Shown here in pieces: positions 47,576-56,255 of a DNA stretch of 64,000 nucleotides; positions within the stretch are counted from its first letter, which is position 1; each line of letters opens with the position of its first letter. Origin of the DNA: Streptomyces flavofungini (GTDB lineage: Bacteria; Actinomycetota; Actinomycetes; Streptomycetales; Streptomycetaceae); NCBI RefSeq assembly GCF_030388665.1, contig NZ_CP128846.1, forward strand, positions 3,326,001 through 3,390,000, read 5' to 3'. The notes below the pieces were generated by a model. The model saw only the letters and a program-made list of their open reading frames with translations, made no database searches and had not been told where the DNA came from. Made by a program: the position numbers and the translations under genes.

Positions 47576-48934
47576 CTACGCGAAGGTGTCGAGCAGACGC
47601 CCGTACACACCGAACACACCGAGCAGCAACGGCACGAGCGCGATCACGCCCACCGACTCCAGAACATCGCCGAAACGCCGCAGCCGAACCCGCACGTGCT
47701 CGGCAGGCCGTACGGCGAGGACGAGGAGCGGAGCCGCGGCGAGCACGACGAGCAGCGCGAGCGGCCCCGCCGCGCCGGAGTGCTCCTGCCACACCCACAC
47801 CAGCCGCACCACCACGACGGCCGCGGCGAGGAGCAGGCCGACCACCTCGGCGATCAGCGGGAACGCGCGGGCCCGCAGCGCGAGAACGAGCGCGACGGCG
47901 GCGGCGAGCAGCACCTCCCAGACTGTCGCTGTGCTCAGGGTGAGGAAACCCGCGACCGCGGCGGACCCCGCGAGGACGAGAGTCGCGAGGACGAGCCCGC
48001 GGTGCGTGGCGGCCAACGCGCTTCCGACCTCGTACCGGCTGACCGACGCCCCGCCCGAACGCCGGTCGTCGAGCCCGGAGAGTCCCGAGGTCATGAGTGC
48101 GAGCCGCGGCAGCACGCCCAGGGCGACCACGGACAGGACACCGAGCACGGCACCCACACGGGCGCCATCGTCCTGGAATCCGAGGACGGTCTCCCAGGCC
48201 ACCGCGCACCCCGCGAGCGCCCCGGCGCCGACGAGCGCGCCTCGTCCGACGGGCGTGCACCAGCCGAGCAGCGCGAGGGTCACGGCGACGGCACCGCCCA
48301 CCCCGGCCAACTGCGCGCCGACTGCCCACCCGTTGGCGTCGCCCAGAATCCGGGCCCCGAGCACGCCCAGCGCACCGGCCACGGATATGAGCGTGACGGC
48401 CAGACTCGTACGCCGGACCCGCCCGAACACCGCCCCGAGGAGGGCTGCGACCCCGGCGACCCCCAGCAGTCCGCCACCCACACGCGCCTCGTCGAACTCG
48501 CCCCGGGCCAGCACTCCGGCCACGAGCGCCCACGCGACGGCAGCACCACCGCACACCACCTGCCGGGCCCGGTCGCCCCACCGCCAGGCCCGCACGTCCA
48601 AGTCCTCGGCGGCCTCGTCCGTCACATCGTGCACGACGGGCGCGGACGGCGCGTCCTCCACCCGCACCAGTCGCAGCACCGCGCCGTCGACGACGCCCAC
48701 CGACTCCAGCGTCCCGTCCTGCGGGAGCACGGACCCGTCCGCGGCCACGAGATGCCGCAGCGCGGGCCGATCCCCCACCTGATCGTCCAACAGCCGCATC
48801 ACTTCGGGCAGCAACAGCCCGATCGGCTCCTGAGAAGGCAGTACGAGATCCACCCGCCGCCGCTCCCCCACCAAGGTCACCCGACTCAACGTCACACGAC
48901 CCTGGTCACGGCTCAATGCCCCCGCAGATATCAC
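47576..48934 (-). CDS. eccD: EccD, type VII secretion membrane channel subunit
   Basis: This 452-residue protein has an N-terminal ubiquitin-like domain of about 95 residues (RVTLVGERRRVDLVLPSQEPIG, then LESVGVVDGAVLRLV) followed by about 11 membrane helices. That is the EccD layout, which forms the ring of the secretion pore. The GTG at 48934 has no clear ribosome site and is 13 bases after the preceding stop. MinD-like and eccC follow at once. Confidence 0.93.
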   Translation of the reverse strand: MISAGALSRDQGRVTLSRVTLVGERRRVDLVLPSQEPIGLLLPEVMRLLDDQVGDRPALRHLVAADGSVLPQDGTLESVGVVDGAVLRLVRVEDAPSAPVVHDVTDEAAEDLDVRAWRWGDRARQVVCGGAAVAWALVAGVLARGEFDEARVGGGLLGVAGVAALLGAVFGRVRRTSLAVTLISVAGALGVLGARILGDANGWAVGAQLAGVGGAVAVTLALLGWCTPVGRGALVGAGALAGCAVAWETVLGFQDDGARVGAVLGVLSVVALGVLPRLALMTSGLSGLDDRRSGGASVSRYEVGSALAATHRGLVLATLVLAGSAAVAGFLTLSTATVWEVLLAAAVALVLALRARAFPLIAEVVGLLLAAAVVVVRLVWVWQEHSGAAGPLALLVVLAAAPLLVLAVRPAEHVRVRLRRFGDVLESVGVIALVPLLLGVFGVYGRLLDTFA

Positions 48935-48947
48935 AAGTTCGAACCTA

Positions 48948-49244
48948 TCACCGAGAAGTGGGAGTCATAGACGGCGATTCAGACACACCACCCGAAGAAG
49001 TACGCGTAACGCCGGGCGCATTCCCTCCCGGCTTCTCCTTCATCACCCGGTGCGAGACAAAGGACCACCCCACGCACCCCGCACACAGCACAGCGGCGAT
49101 CACAATCCCGGCGAACATCTTCCCCACCCGCTCATCCACGGACCGCCGCTGCCGCTCACCCCCGAACAACAATGCATCCCGAAGCCGCCGCCGCCGAACG
49201 GAGACGGACTCCAGGAGTTGACTGTCGTAGTCCTGAGCCGCCAT
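48948..49244 (-). CDS. Small one-TM protein of the type VII island
   Basis: This 98-residue protein starts at an ATG at 49244 with GGGAG just upstream; a GTG one codon earlier is possible. It has a basic N-terminus (VRRRRLRDALLFGGERQRR), one membrane helix (MFAGIVIAAVLCAGCVGWSFV) and a short polar tail rich in S, T and P. I do not recognise the family. Small proteins like this precede eccD in streptomycete loci and may be assembly factors. It lies 13 bases before eccD. Confidence 0.75.
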   Translation of the reverse strand: MAAQDYDSQLLESVSVRRRRLRDALLFGGERQRRSVDERVGKMFAGIVIAAVLCAGCVGWSFVSHRVMKEKPGGNAPGVTRTSSGGVSESPSMTPTSR

Positions 49245-49307
49245 CACACTCCCTTACACGCCATAACAGAGCGCCGCCGACCTACGTTGCCATCGGAGCG
49301 TACACAT

Positions 49308-49709
49308 TCAGCCGACAACGCTGATGTGCAACGCTTCGAGAAGCGAGGCACAAACGGCACATGGCTGTGCGGGCTTCCCGTGGTCGGGGTCGCCTTCCGG
49401 ACGAATCAGGCGGGACATCATCGCGGCGCCTTCAAAGTGCGGGACGGCTTCCGCGATGGTCGTGACGCGCCCGTCGCCCCGTTCGGCATCAAGGCGCCAC
49501 AACTGGTCCGAAACAAGGGCCGATTCGGCACACCTCTCGTTGAAGCCCTGCTTCTGCCCCACCGGTAGGGAGTCGACGAACTCCCGCACCGTTGGATGCA
49601 GGTTCGGCCGCTCCGATCCGACAAGGCTGGTCTGACTGACGACGAGGCCGCCCACTAGTAGGGAGGACGCCACCGCCGGATGCTGCTCAAACAAAGAAGT
49701 CCTCCGCAT
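49308..49709 (-). CDS. Free-standing YwqJ-like deaminase-fold protein
   Basis: From the ATG at 49709 (MRRTSLFEQHPAVASSLLV) this is 133 residues, and it overlaps the SUKH-like gene by 23 bases. It carries both hallmarks of the YwqJ deaminase family: CAE in GFNERCAESALVSDQLW and PCxxC in QPCAVCASLLEAL, with AEAVPHFEGAAMMSR between. These residues would bind zinc and activate water. It has no secretion domain. It is either a housekeeping-type deaminase paired with SUKH, or an orphan toxin tail left from an earlier cassette. Confidence 0.82.
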   Translation of the reverse strand: MRRTSLFEQHPAVASSLLVGGLVVSQTSLVGSERPNLHPTVREFVDSLPVGQKQGFNERCAESALVSDQLWRLDAERGDGRVTTIAEAVPHFEGAAMMSRLIRPEGDPDHGKPAQPCAVCASLLEALHISVVG

Positions 49710-50166
49710 CCAGAGCCTGGGCGCCACTCATGAAGTGCGCAAAGGCATCTTGCTCATTGAATCCCCAGAAGTACGCTCCAGTGTGGTGAAGATGGAAGAA
49801 TCGACCGAGTTCGTCGACCAAAACCGGGCCATAATCCTCCGATTCGTACCCCACGGGAAACAATCGCTGCCCGAGATTCGTACCCAATTCAGAGATGAGT
49901 CCGGCGTCACCGTCATACCCAACGTTCGGGTTCATCTCCAGAGCTAGGTCGCCCGCCCGAGGATATTGAAGTGTCAGCAGCCCGAAGGTGCGGATGACAC
50001 GAACCGCGGCGTCAATCGGAACCAACGGATTTCCCTGACGCTCGGCATCCCGAACCCGCACGTCGATAAGCTCGTCGGCCTCAGCCGAACCGATGTCACG
50101 ACCAGGAAACCAACCATTCCGCTCCAGCCACTCGCGCACCTCCTGCGACAGGCCGCTGAAATCCAT
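49687..50166 (-). CDS. SUKH-like immunity protein
   Basis: This 159-residue protein resembles the SUKH-3 group: LSQEVREWLERNGWFPGRD, VRVIRTFGLLTLQYP, and GYESEDYGPVLVDELGRFFHLHHTGAYFWGFNEQDAF. SUKH proteins protect against many polymorphic toxins, including deaminases and nucleases. It lies 27 bases after the YwqJ-type toxin gene and overlaps the free-standing YwqJ gene, so it could neutralise either. Its codon use is more AT-rich than the EccC and EccD genes, as is common for cassette genes. Confidence 0.85.
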   Translation of the reverse strand: MDFSGLSQEVREWLERNGWFPGRDIGSAEADELIDVRVRDAERQGNPLVPIDAAVRVIRTFGLLTLQYPRAGDLALEMNPNVGYDGDAGLISELGTNLGQRLFPVGYESEDYGPVLVDELGRFFHLHHTGAYFWGFNEQDAFAHFMSGAQALDAEDFFV

Positions 50167-50193
50167 CCTTAATTTCCATTCTGTGAGCGACAG

Positions 50194-52551
50194 TCACTCA
50201 TGCGCGCGAATGCCGAGCTGCGGGAGAATATGCTTGCAGGTATCACAAGGAGGCATGAAATCGTTGTGCCGACTTTCGAGTTGGCCAGTCTTTCGATGGT
50301 AGAGGTCATTGATCCTCCGTGTGTGCATCTCACCACCCTCCAGGGCTCGTCGCGCGTCATCGACCGTACGTATCTTACTTCCAGTCGGGTCCAGTTGATG
50401 CAACCGGTCGCTGATCAGCGATATTTCGGCACACTTACCGTGTCCAAAACCTCGCTTCGGAAGCACACCCGCATCCACGTCATCACTTATCCGCTTCAGC
50501 ATTTCTTGCAGAACCTGATGGGTATGAGGAAGTTTCTGCCCATGCATCTTTGTGGTACTGGAATGCACAGTTATCACGTTGTCGTGGAGGAAGCTACCGG
50601 CACACCCCTGCTCCAGCCGGTGCCGCCCAGGGTTGTCCCCTGCTGCAGCCGCCCGCGCTTCGTCCGCCAGATTTCGAGCTTCTCTCTCCAGCACGACTAG
50701 CTTCTCGTCAGGGGAGAGATGACCGACATACACGGCGGGGCGCCGATGATGTCTCATAGCGTCAGCGCTTGCCCCATGCCAACCGGGCTGGGGGTCCAGC
50801 GGGGTGCCCTCGACCCGACCAGGAAGGTCGGACCCGTGGGCAGCCGCTCCCGAACCGCCACTCCCTCCAGGACCGTCTCCATGAGGCGCCATGCCTTCGC
50901 CGGGGCCATCGGCTCCGCGCCCGCTGCTGAGGCCTTGATCCGCGTGCGTGGGACCATCCCCGTGAGCTCCTGGCGGATGGTTCGACGAGCCGCCGGAGGG
51001 TTCATGGCGAGCGGCGGCACCTCCACCCAACTCATGGGCGCTGCCTCCAGGAGGGTGGGTCGCAGCGTCCCTGGGCAGCCCGTCGCCACCCCGGCTTACG
51101 GCGCCACCAGCACCGTCATCCACCTGCGCGCCGACCAGAACGGGTTGACGATCCTGTGCCCGAACCGCGGGCGGGGGTTCCCCTGCGGCCGCAGCGCCAC
51201 GCTCTCCGGCTGACGGACCCGCCAAGCCCTCCTCGCTCTTCGCCATGTTCCCCAGGACCTTGCCCTGGTCATCCACGATGACGCCCTCACGCGTCATGAA
51301 GATCGTGTCGCCCTTGCGGTTGACGTACGCCCGCGCGTCGTCCGGCACAGCCGCAGGGCGCGCAGGGACGTCCGTACCTCTCTCCGCAAGCCGGTACGGC
51401 CCGTCGGCCATGTCCGCGTACGCACCCGACCGCATGCCCTTCAGCGGCGCCATCAGGTCGCCGACCTTGGTCAACCCGAACTGAACGCCCTTGGCGGCAT
51501 AAGTGAACGGATCCACTGCCCGCCCGAACTTCCCGATCGCCGAAACCGTCTTCGCCGCCGCACCCGCCTTCGCCGCGGAGCCCGCGCCACGCGTCGCCAC
51601 GATCGTGACCGCGTTGAAGCCGACCAGACCCCCGGCCCGCGCCGGGTTCTTGCTCCACTGGTCGTACGCGATCAACCCCTTGCCCGTGTCGACGACGGCC
51701 CGGCGGGAGTCCCGCAGCCAGCCGGGCAGCTGCTCGTCCTTGGCCATCCAGAACAGCCCGCCGACGGGGGTCATGGTGAGCGTGAGCCCGGTGCTCAGCT
51801 TGGCGAGGTTCTTCCAGGCCTCCCCGGCGGCTCCCCAGCCGTCCTTGCCCGCCAGCGTGCCGAGTGCGTTGATCGTGCCGCCGACGCCGTCGACGAAGAA
51901 GCCCTTGCCGACGTCCAGCGCCTTGTGGGCCAGCCAGTCGAGCCCGTCCCGCTCCTTCTCGACCTTGCCGCCCCAGGGAAACTTCTCGGCCTGGTCGAGG
52001 ACCCTGTCGGTGTAGCCATACGTGCCACAACTGCTGGTGCCGTCGTCGCTGAGCGTCAGACGAATGCCGCCGACCAGCGTGGTGATCGCGTTGTGGCAGT
52101 CCATTTCGGCGATGCGAAAGCTCTGCGTGTAGCCCTTGACCTCCTCCACCAACCGGTTGTTGTGCTCGCGCTTGTCGTCGTCCTTGCGCCAGTCCTCGTC
52201 GGTGGAGATCTCGTCGATGTAGAAGGCGCTGGCCTCGGTCTGGAGGTCCTTGAGCTTCTTCACGATCGGCCGCACACGGGTCGCATAGCTGCTGAGTGCC
52301 TGGGCCACCTTCTCCAGGTCGTCGGCGAACGCGTCCGTCTTGGTCTGCACCGGTTTCGTCGTGGCGAACAGCTGCTCCGCCTCCGGCGCCTCGTAGAACG
52401 CGGAGAGTCCCTGGAAGTCGGAGTGGACGTCCCCGCCGGCGTCACGGAACTGCGACGCCTCGCGCCGCAGGTCCGCCACGTCCCGCTCAAGCTGCTCCAG
52501 GTCGCCGGTGAACTGCGGTATCCCATTGGGGTCGATGGGCTCGTTGCTCAC
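50194..52551 (-). CDS. Type VII polymorphic toxin with YwqJ-like deaminase tail
   Basis: This 785-residue protein starts at a GTG that overlaps the DUF6507 stop (GTGA). The first 150 or so residues are helical and LXG/ESX-like (LEQLERDVADLRREASQFRDAGG). A central region with hydrophobic helices (about 220-350) precedes a glycine-, serine- and histidine-rich linker (about 430-600). The C-terminal 150 residues hold the deaminase signature: CAE in GHGKCAEISLISDRL (about 703) and PPCDTCKHIL (about 765). Exported toxins of this kind deaminate nucleic acids or nucleotides in rivals. The substrate is unknown. The tail has lower GC than the body. Confidence 0.9.
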   Translation of the reverse strand: MSNEPIDPNGIPQFTGDLEQLERDVADLRREASQFRDAGGDVHSDFQGLSAFYEAPEAEQLFATTKPVQTKTDAFADDLEKVAQALSSYATRVRPIVKKLKDLQTEASAFYIDEISTDEDWRKDDDKREHNNRLVEEVKGYTQSFRIAEMDCHNAITTLVGGIRLTLSDDGTSSCGTYGYTDRVLDQAEKFPWGGKVEKERDGLDWLAHKALDVGKGFFVDGVGGTINALGTLAGKDGWGAAGEAWKNLAKLSTGLTLTMTPVGGLFWMAKDEQLPGWLRDSRRAVVDTGKGLIAYDQWSKNPARAGGLVGFNAVTIVATRGAGSAAKAGAAAKTVSAIGKFGRAVDPFTYAAKGVQFGLTKVGDLMAPLKGMRSGAYADMADGPYRLAERGTDVPARPAAVPDDARAYVNRKGDTIFMTREGVIVDDQGKVLGNMAKSEEGLAGPSAGERGAAAAGEPPPAVRAQDRQPVLVGAQVDDGAGGAVSRGGDGLPRDAATHPPGGSAHELGGGAAARHEPSGGSSNHPPGAHGDGPTHADQGLSSGRGADGPGEGMAPHGDGPGGSGGSGAAAHGSDLPGRVEGTPLDPQPGWHGASADAMRHHRRPAVYVGHLSPDEKLVVLEREARNLADEARAAAAGDNPGRHRLEQGCAGSFLHDNVITVHSSTTKMHGQKLPHTHQVLQEMLKRISDDVDAGVLPKRGFGHGKCAEISLISDRLHQLDPTGSKIRTVDDARRALEGGEMHTRRINDLYHRKTGQLESRHNDFMPPCDTCKHILPQLGIRAHE

Positions 52552-52997
52552 CTCTTGCCGCCCCCGTCACCACTGCCGCCCTTGACTCCTGGCATGTCGG
52601 GCACGATGCCGTTGATGGCGTCACGGTTCCTGCTCGCGGCCATCCGCAGATCGCCCTCGACGTACTCCTTCGTGGCCAGGTGGGCGCCGAGCAGGGAACT
52701 CGCGGCACGCCGTGAGATGTACTGCAAGTCCTCGTTCCACTGCCGGGCGAACACCCCCAGGGCCGAGGCCACCGGCCCCTGTACCCCGGCCTTACCGCCC
52801 TTACCGTTCTTGTCGGCCTTGACGGGCTTCCCGTCCCCCTCGTGCCCGCCCTCGGCAATGGTGCCCGCCGAAGCCGCCGCGCTCGGCAACGTCTCCTGCA
52901 TGTTCTGGCCGGCCTTCGCCATGCGCTCAGCCGAGCCGCCCGCCCGCTTCAGCACGCTGCTGACCCCACCGGGCTCGATGTCCCACGCCGTCACCAC
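52548..52997 (-). CDS. DUF6507-like small ESX-associated protein
   Basis: This 149-residue protein starts at a GTG (the next codon is also GTG). It begins AWDIEPGGVSSVLKRAG and has helical ends around a charged glycine/lysine-rich centre (ADKNGKGGKAG). It matches what I recall of DUF6507, a streptomycete family placed just before LXG-like toxins. It is coupled to the toxin by a GTGA overlap, so it probably acts as its targeting partner or chaperone, as small helical proteins do for LXG toxins. Confidence 0.72.
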   Translation of the reverse strand: MVTAWDIEPGGVSSVLKRAGGSAERMAKAGQNMQETLPSAAASAGTIAEGGHEGDGKPVKADKNGKGGKAGVQGPVASALGVFARQWNEDLQYISRRAASSLLGAHLATKEYVEGDLRMAASRNRDAINGIVPDMPGVKGGSGDGGGKR

Positions 52998-53102
52998 ACG
53001 CCCCCTTGATCCCCTGATCCCCGTGAGCCGGGCCGCGCCGTGTCACGCGCCCCGCCCCGTAATTCCCCTTGGTCCTGTGACTCCCTGACGCCGAAGTGCG
53101 CG

Positions 53103-53414
53103 TCAGCCGATGTTGTTGACCGCGGCCCGCGCCCGCGACAACGTCGTCTGCGCCGTCCCGTCGTTCTCCTCCAACGTCGAACGCACCAGGCGGATGATCT
53201 CGCGGACCTCGTTCGCCGCGTTGTTCCAGCGCACTTCCTTGCCGTGGTACTCATCCGACACACCATCGGCCTGATAGTCGGCCATCGCCGCCTTCACCGC
53301 CCGGTCCCGGTCCCCCAGCACCCGCTCCAGATTCCCGATGATGATGTGCAAGCTGCTCTGCACATCGGCGGAAGCACCCGTGTCGTACGAACGCCGGTCC
53401 TGATTCCCAGCCAT
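53103..53414 (-). CDS. Small ESX-like (WXG100 superfamily) protein
   Basis: This 103-residue helical protein starts at an ATG with GGGGAG seven bases upstream. It has the two-helix layout of ESAT-6-like proteins, with VRWNNAANEVREIIRLV at the turn, so the W is present but WNN replaces WXG. It ends in RARAAVNNIG. It probably pairs with the ESX-like protein encoded just upstream and is the substrate or trigger of EccC. Confidence 0.85.
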   Translation of the reverse strand: MAGNQDRRSYDTGASADVQSSLHIIIGNLERVLGDRDRAVKAAMADYQADGVSDEYHGKEVRWNNAANEVREIIRLVRSTLEENDGTAQTTLSRARAAVNNIG

Positions 53415-53493
53415 GACAAAACTCCCCGTGTCGAGTCGAAGCAGAGTGAATGAATGAACGGGGCCACCCCCAGGCCCCATCGCACAGCGGCGG

Positions 53494-53823
53494 TCAGCCG
53501 GAAAAGCGAGCCGCCTGGAAATTCGCCGCGCCCATGTTCTTGTGCGCGTTGTCCGACTGCTCCTGCACACCCGTACCGAACGCCTCGTCCATCCCCGCCT
53601 GGCCACCCAGAATCGACGACAGCGAACCGTTCAACGCAGCCGTGATCTCATCCGCCCGCAACTTGAACGAATCAAACGTCGCCTTCCCCGCCCCGTTGAA
53701 CTTCCCCTCCAACGGCTCCGCCGCCGACACCAGAGCCCGGATCAACGCACCCAGATCATCACTCGACCCCGACGTCTGCTTCCCCAACACCGACAGCGTC
53801 GTCTCACCCATGTCGAACTTCAC
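53494..53823 (-). CDS. Small ESX-like protein without tryptophan
   Basis: I choose the GTG at 53823 (VKFDMGETTLSVL), because streptomycete relatives begin this way; an ATG at 53811 is the alternative. The 109-residue protein is helical. At the turn it has KFNGAGKATFDSFK, with FNG in place of WXG, and there is no tryptophan at all. It is the first gene of the island's transcript and sits 79 bases before its likely partner. Confidence 0.82.
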   Translation of the reverse strand: MKFDMGETTLSVLGKQTSGSSDDLGALIRALVSAAEPLEGKFNGAGKATFDSFKLRADEITAALNGSLSSILGGQAGMDEAFGTGVQEQSDNAHKNMGAANFQAARFSG

Positions 53824-54411
53824 AAGCCCACACCCCCGAGTCCCACTTGTCTTCGCGCCGCCTAGCCACAACGGGCTCATCCGCCACGTACGCCACGTAG
53901 CGCATCGAACATATTGCCCCATAAGAGATTGCAGGCGCAACGGAGTTCGGATGAGGTGGGCCACATTGGCGCATATGCTCCCCCACTTCCCACCAGATCC
54001 CATGCGTGCCCCTGCTGACGGCTTGGACGGGACGCGGGACGGCGCACTCCACGCTCCCCGTCCATGCCCTCCCGGCCACCCAATGTGGCCGAAACACACA
54101 ACCCTGAGGACTGGTCGGGGACCCCGCGACACGCCACGCACCTCCTCAACACCCCTTGCCGACTCCGGAGGTCTGCACCTCACTTCACTATCGCGCATGA
54201 CGCAGGCACAGGTCGCGAGGAGCCGATGCATCGACCATCTATGCTGTGCGGGTGTTCAGCGGGGGGCTCGCGGGAAGCGGGGGCGAGAACGTGTGCCACA
54301 TCCAACCGGCCTGCCTTCCGCCACCGAGCGGCGTGTAAAGGCAGCCCGCCTCATGGGACTTCGCGCCGTTCACTGGCGCCCGCTCAAACAGACTCAACCA
54401 GGGGGAGCCCC
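53824..54411. promoter_or_regulatory. Divergent control region at the head of the type VII island
   Basis: This 588-base stretch has no supported gene; a plus-strand frame extends through it but is not family-like. CGCCACGTA occurs twice in tandem at 53882-53890 and 53891-53899, a plausible regulator site. Around 53905-53945 lies an AT-richer patch. On the minus strand TTGCGC and CAATAT there are 18 bases apart, a weak promoter candidate for the ESX genes. Confidence 0.45.
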
Positions 54412-55215
54412 ATGACCACACCTCCATCGCACGAACCCCACCCTGCGGCACCTCAAGGGTTCACCAACGGTTCGCACCCTGCCTACGCCTGGCAGGCCGG
54501 ACCACCTGCTGCGGTACCTCACCATCCGGGCACTCCGGGGCTGCCGGCCGCTCCACAGCCTGCTCCCCCGATGGCATGCCAAGTGTGCGGCAGTGGCCCG
54601 GCGGTGTTCACCACTGTCCACGGGCATCGTGGTCGGCTCGTGTTCATGAGCATGCTCAAGACGCAGGGAATGTTCTGCCGGACCTGCGGGCTGGCCGTCC
54701 TGCGGGACATGGCAGCGGGCACCTTGCTGCTGGGCTGGTGGAGCCCGCTGTCGCTGATAGCGACACCCATTACGCTCCTGCTCAACCTTTCGACCTGGTC
54801 AGGGCTTCGTCGTCTGCCGCAACCGAGCGGAGGGTGGCGTCACCCTCTTGACGCGGGCCGCCCGCTGTTCCGGCGACCGATCGCGCTGACCGCCCTGGGG
54901 GTCCTGGCAGCGCTGGCAACCACTGTCATCGTCGTCAACGCAACGCGGGGTGGCGAGGAACGCCCAAGGCCGACCCAACTCACCGCCGGGCAGTGCGTGG
55001 CCAACTCAGCCAGTTGGCCCGAGCAGGATCTCGCACTCGTCGACTGCCGGGACAGCGATGCAGATGCCGTCGTTCACCTGCCTGACAGCCGAGGCCGGTG
55101 CCTCGTGACGGAATTCCCGACTCGACGGACCGGAGCCTCGTACGCCGTCGACGGCACGTACACCGCGGACGGCAAGCCAATGTGCCTCACCGTCTTCAGC
55201 GAGAGCAACTACTGA
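54412..55215 (+). CDS. Membrane protein with zinc-ribbon-like cysteines and LppU-like extracytoplasmic domain
   Basis: This 267-residue protein starts at an ATG with GGGGGAG upstream. A proline-rich N-terminus (about 1-53) leads to paired cysteines C56/C59 and C89/C92, which could form a zinc ribbon. Two membrane segments follow (about 103-125 and 154-173). The outer domain (LTAGQCVANSAS, then LVDCRDSDADAVVHL and GRCLVTEFP, MCLTVF) resembles the LppU/SCO3897 family. It is divergent from the ESX genes. The function is unknown; a link to the secretion system is only positional. Confidence 0.75.
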   Translation: MTTPPSHEPHPAAPQGFTNGSHPAYAWQAGPPAAVPHHPGTPGLPAAPQPAPPMACQVCGSGPAVFTTVHGHRGRLVFMSMLKTQGMFCRTCGLAVLRDMAAGTLLLGWWSPLSLIATPITLLLNLSTWSGLRRLPQPSGGWRHPLDAGRPLFRRPIALTALGVLAALATTVIVVNATRGGEERPRPTQLTAGQCVANSASWPEQDLALVDCRDSDADAVVHLPDSRGRCLVTEFPTRRTGASYAVDGTYTADGKPMCLTVFSESNY

Positions 55216-55459
55216 CACGGCAGCGGGAGATGGTTGCGAGATCGACTGGAGTGGCCGCTGGCTCCCCCCCTCCTCCCAGCAGTCAGCGGGTTGCCGCCGT
55301 TGGGGCTGGCGGCTCACTCATCCAATCGCCGCGCCAGAACGGTGGTCTTGGCGTTCCGGGGATGTGCTGCGGGGTGGACCCGACGGCGTACCTGCCATGC
55401 CTCTACACCTCTTTGCGCTGACACCGACCGGCCCGCCCCGACGGGTGCGGCGCCGAGCG

Positions 55460-55975
55460 TCAAGCCCGCAGCATGCCGTACGCCCGCGCCCCCTCCCCCG
55501 GCACTACCGCCCACATCCGCGTCCCGCCACCCGGCTCCCGCGCCTCCCCGAATCCCCAGTCCCCCGCGCACGCCCTCACCACGCACGCCATCAGGTTCAG
55601 GGCCGCGCCGCGCCGCTCGTCGCAGATCTCGGCGAGCCGGGAGTTGGTGTGGCGCGGATGACCGTCGTAGACGATCACCCGCAGCGCGCCGTCCCGGTGG
55701 CGCAGCCGGAGGTACACCTCCTCCGTGGGTGTGAACCGGTAAGCGCAGGCGGCCAGTTCGGCCGTGACCAGGACCGCCGCCTCCGTCAGTCCCCGCAGGC
55801 CGTGCGCCTGGAGGATGGCCGCCACCGCGCGGCGCGCGATCGCCGGGCTCGTCGCCGACGCGGGCAGTGTGAGGCTGTACGTGAGGTCGTCGGGGGTCGG
55901 CGGGCGGTCCGCCCCGGGCGTACGTACGTCGTCCAGCAGGCTGTCGGGGCAGGTAGTCGCCGCGAGCAAGGGCAT
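55460..55975 (-). CDS. Histidine-kinase-like ATP-binding protein (anti-sigma factor type)
   Basis: From the ATG at 55975, with GGAGG upstream, this is 171 residues. It has the anti-sigma/SpoIIAB-like ATPase layout: LTEAAVLVTAELAACAYRF with an alanine-rich N-box where N is normally found (AELAACA in place of ELVTNA), DGALRVIVYDGHPRH, and GGGTRMWAVVPGEG. The replaced asparagine may mean ATP is bound poorly. It is divergent from an HTH gene and a DUF397 gene, the usual partners in AbaA/WhiJ-type loci. Confidence 0.85.
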   Translation of the reverse strand: MPLLAATTCPDSLLDDVRTPGADRPPTPDDLTYSLTLPASATSPAIARRAVAAILQAHGLRGLTEAAVLVTAELAACAYRFTPTEEVYLRLRHRDGALRVIVYDGHPRHTNSRLAEICDERRGAALNLMACVVRACAGDWGFGEAREPGGGTRMWAVVPGEGARAYGMLRA

Positions 55976-56255
55976 GGTCAACCTCCGGTGGGGGTTGGTG
56001 CGTTAAGGGTGTGCCGCCGGTGGCTCGTCTCTCTGGCACGGGCCCGCCCCTCCCAGGGGAGGAGGTTTCTTGCTTTCGGGCAGGCTCACGCGATGCGCTT
56101 CCGACTGCGTCGAGCAGTGAGTGGTGCGTTACTCAATGTAGGGAGATGGGGTCACAGTGTCCACGCGTTCAGAGATAATTACCCCCCATTGCGCATGGAC
56201 TGCCGTCCGCTCCGAAAGGCAGACTGTGGCCCACCACGCCACGAGAAGGGGCGGC

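Noticed and set aside
54064..54411. N-terminal extension of the LppU-like gene
   Set aside because: The ATG at 54412 has an excellent ribosome site, and the upstream frame is unlike any domain.
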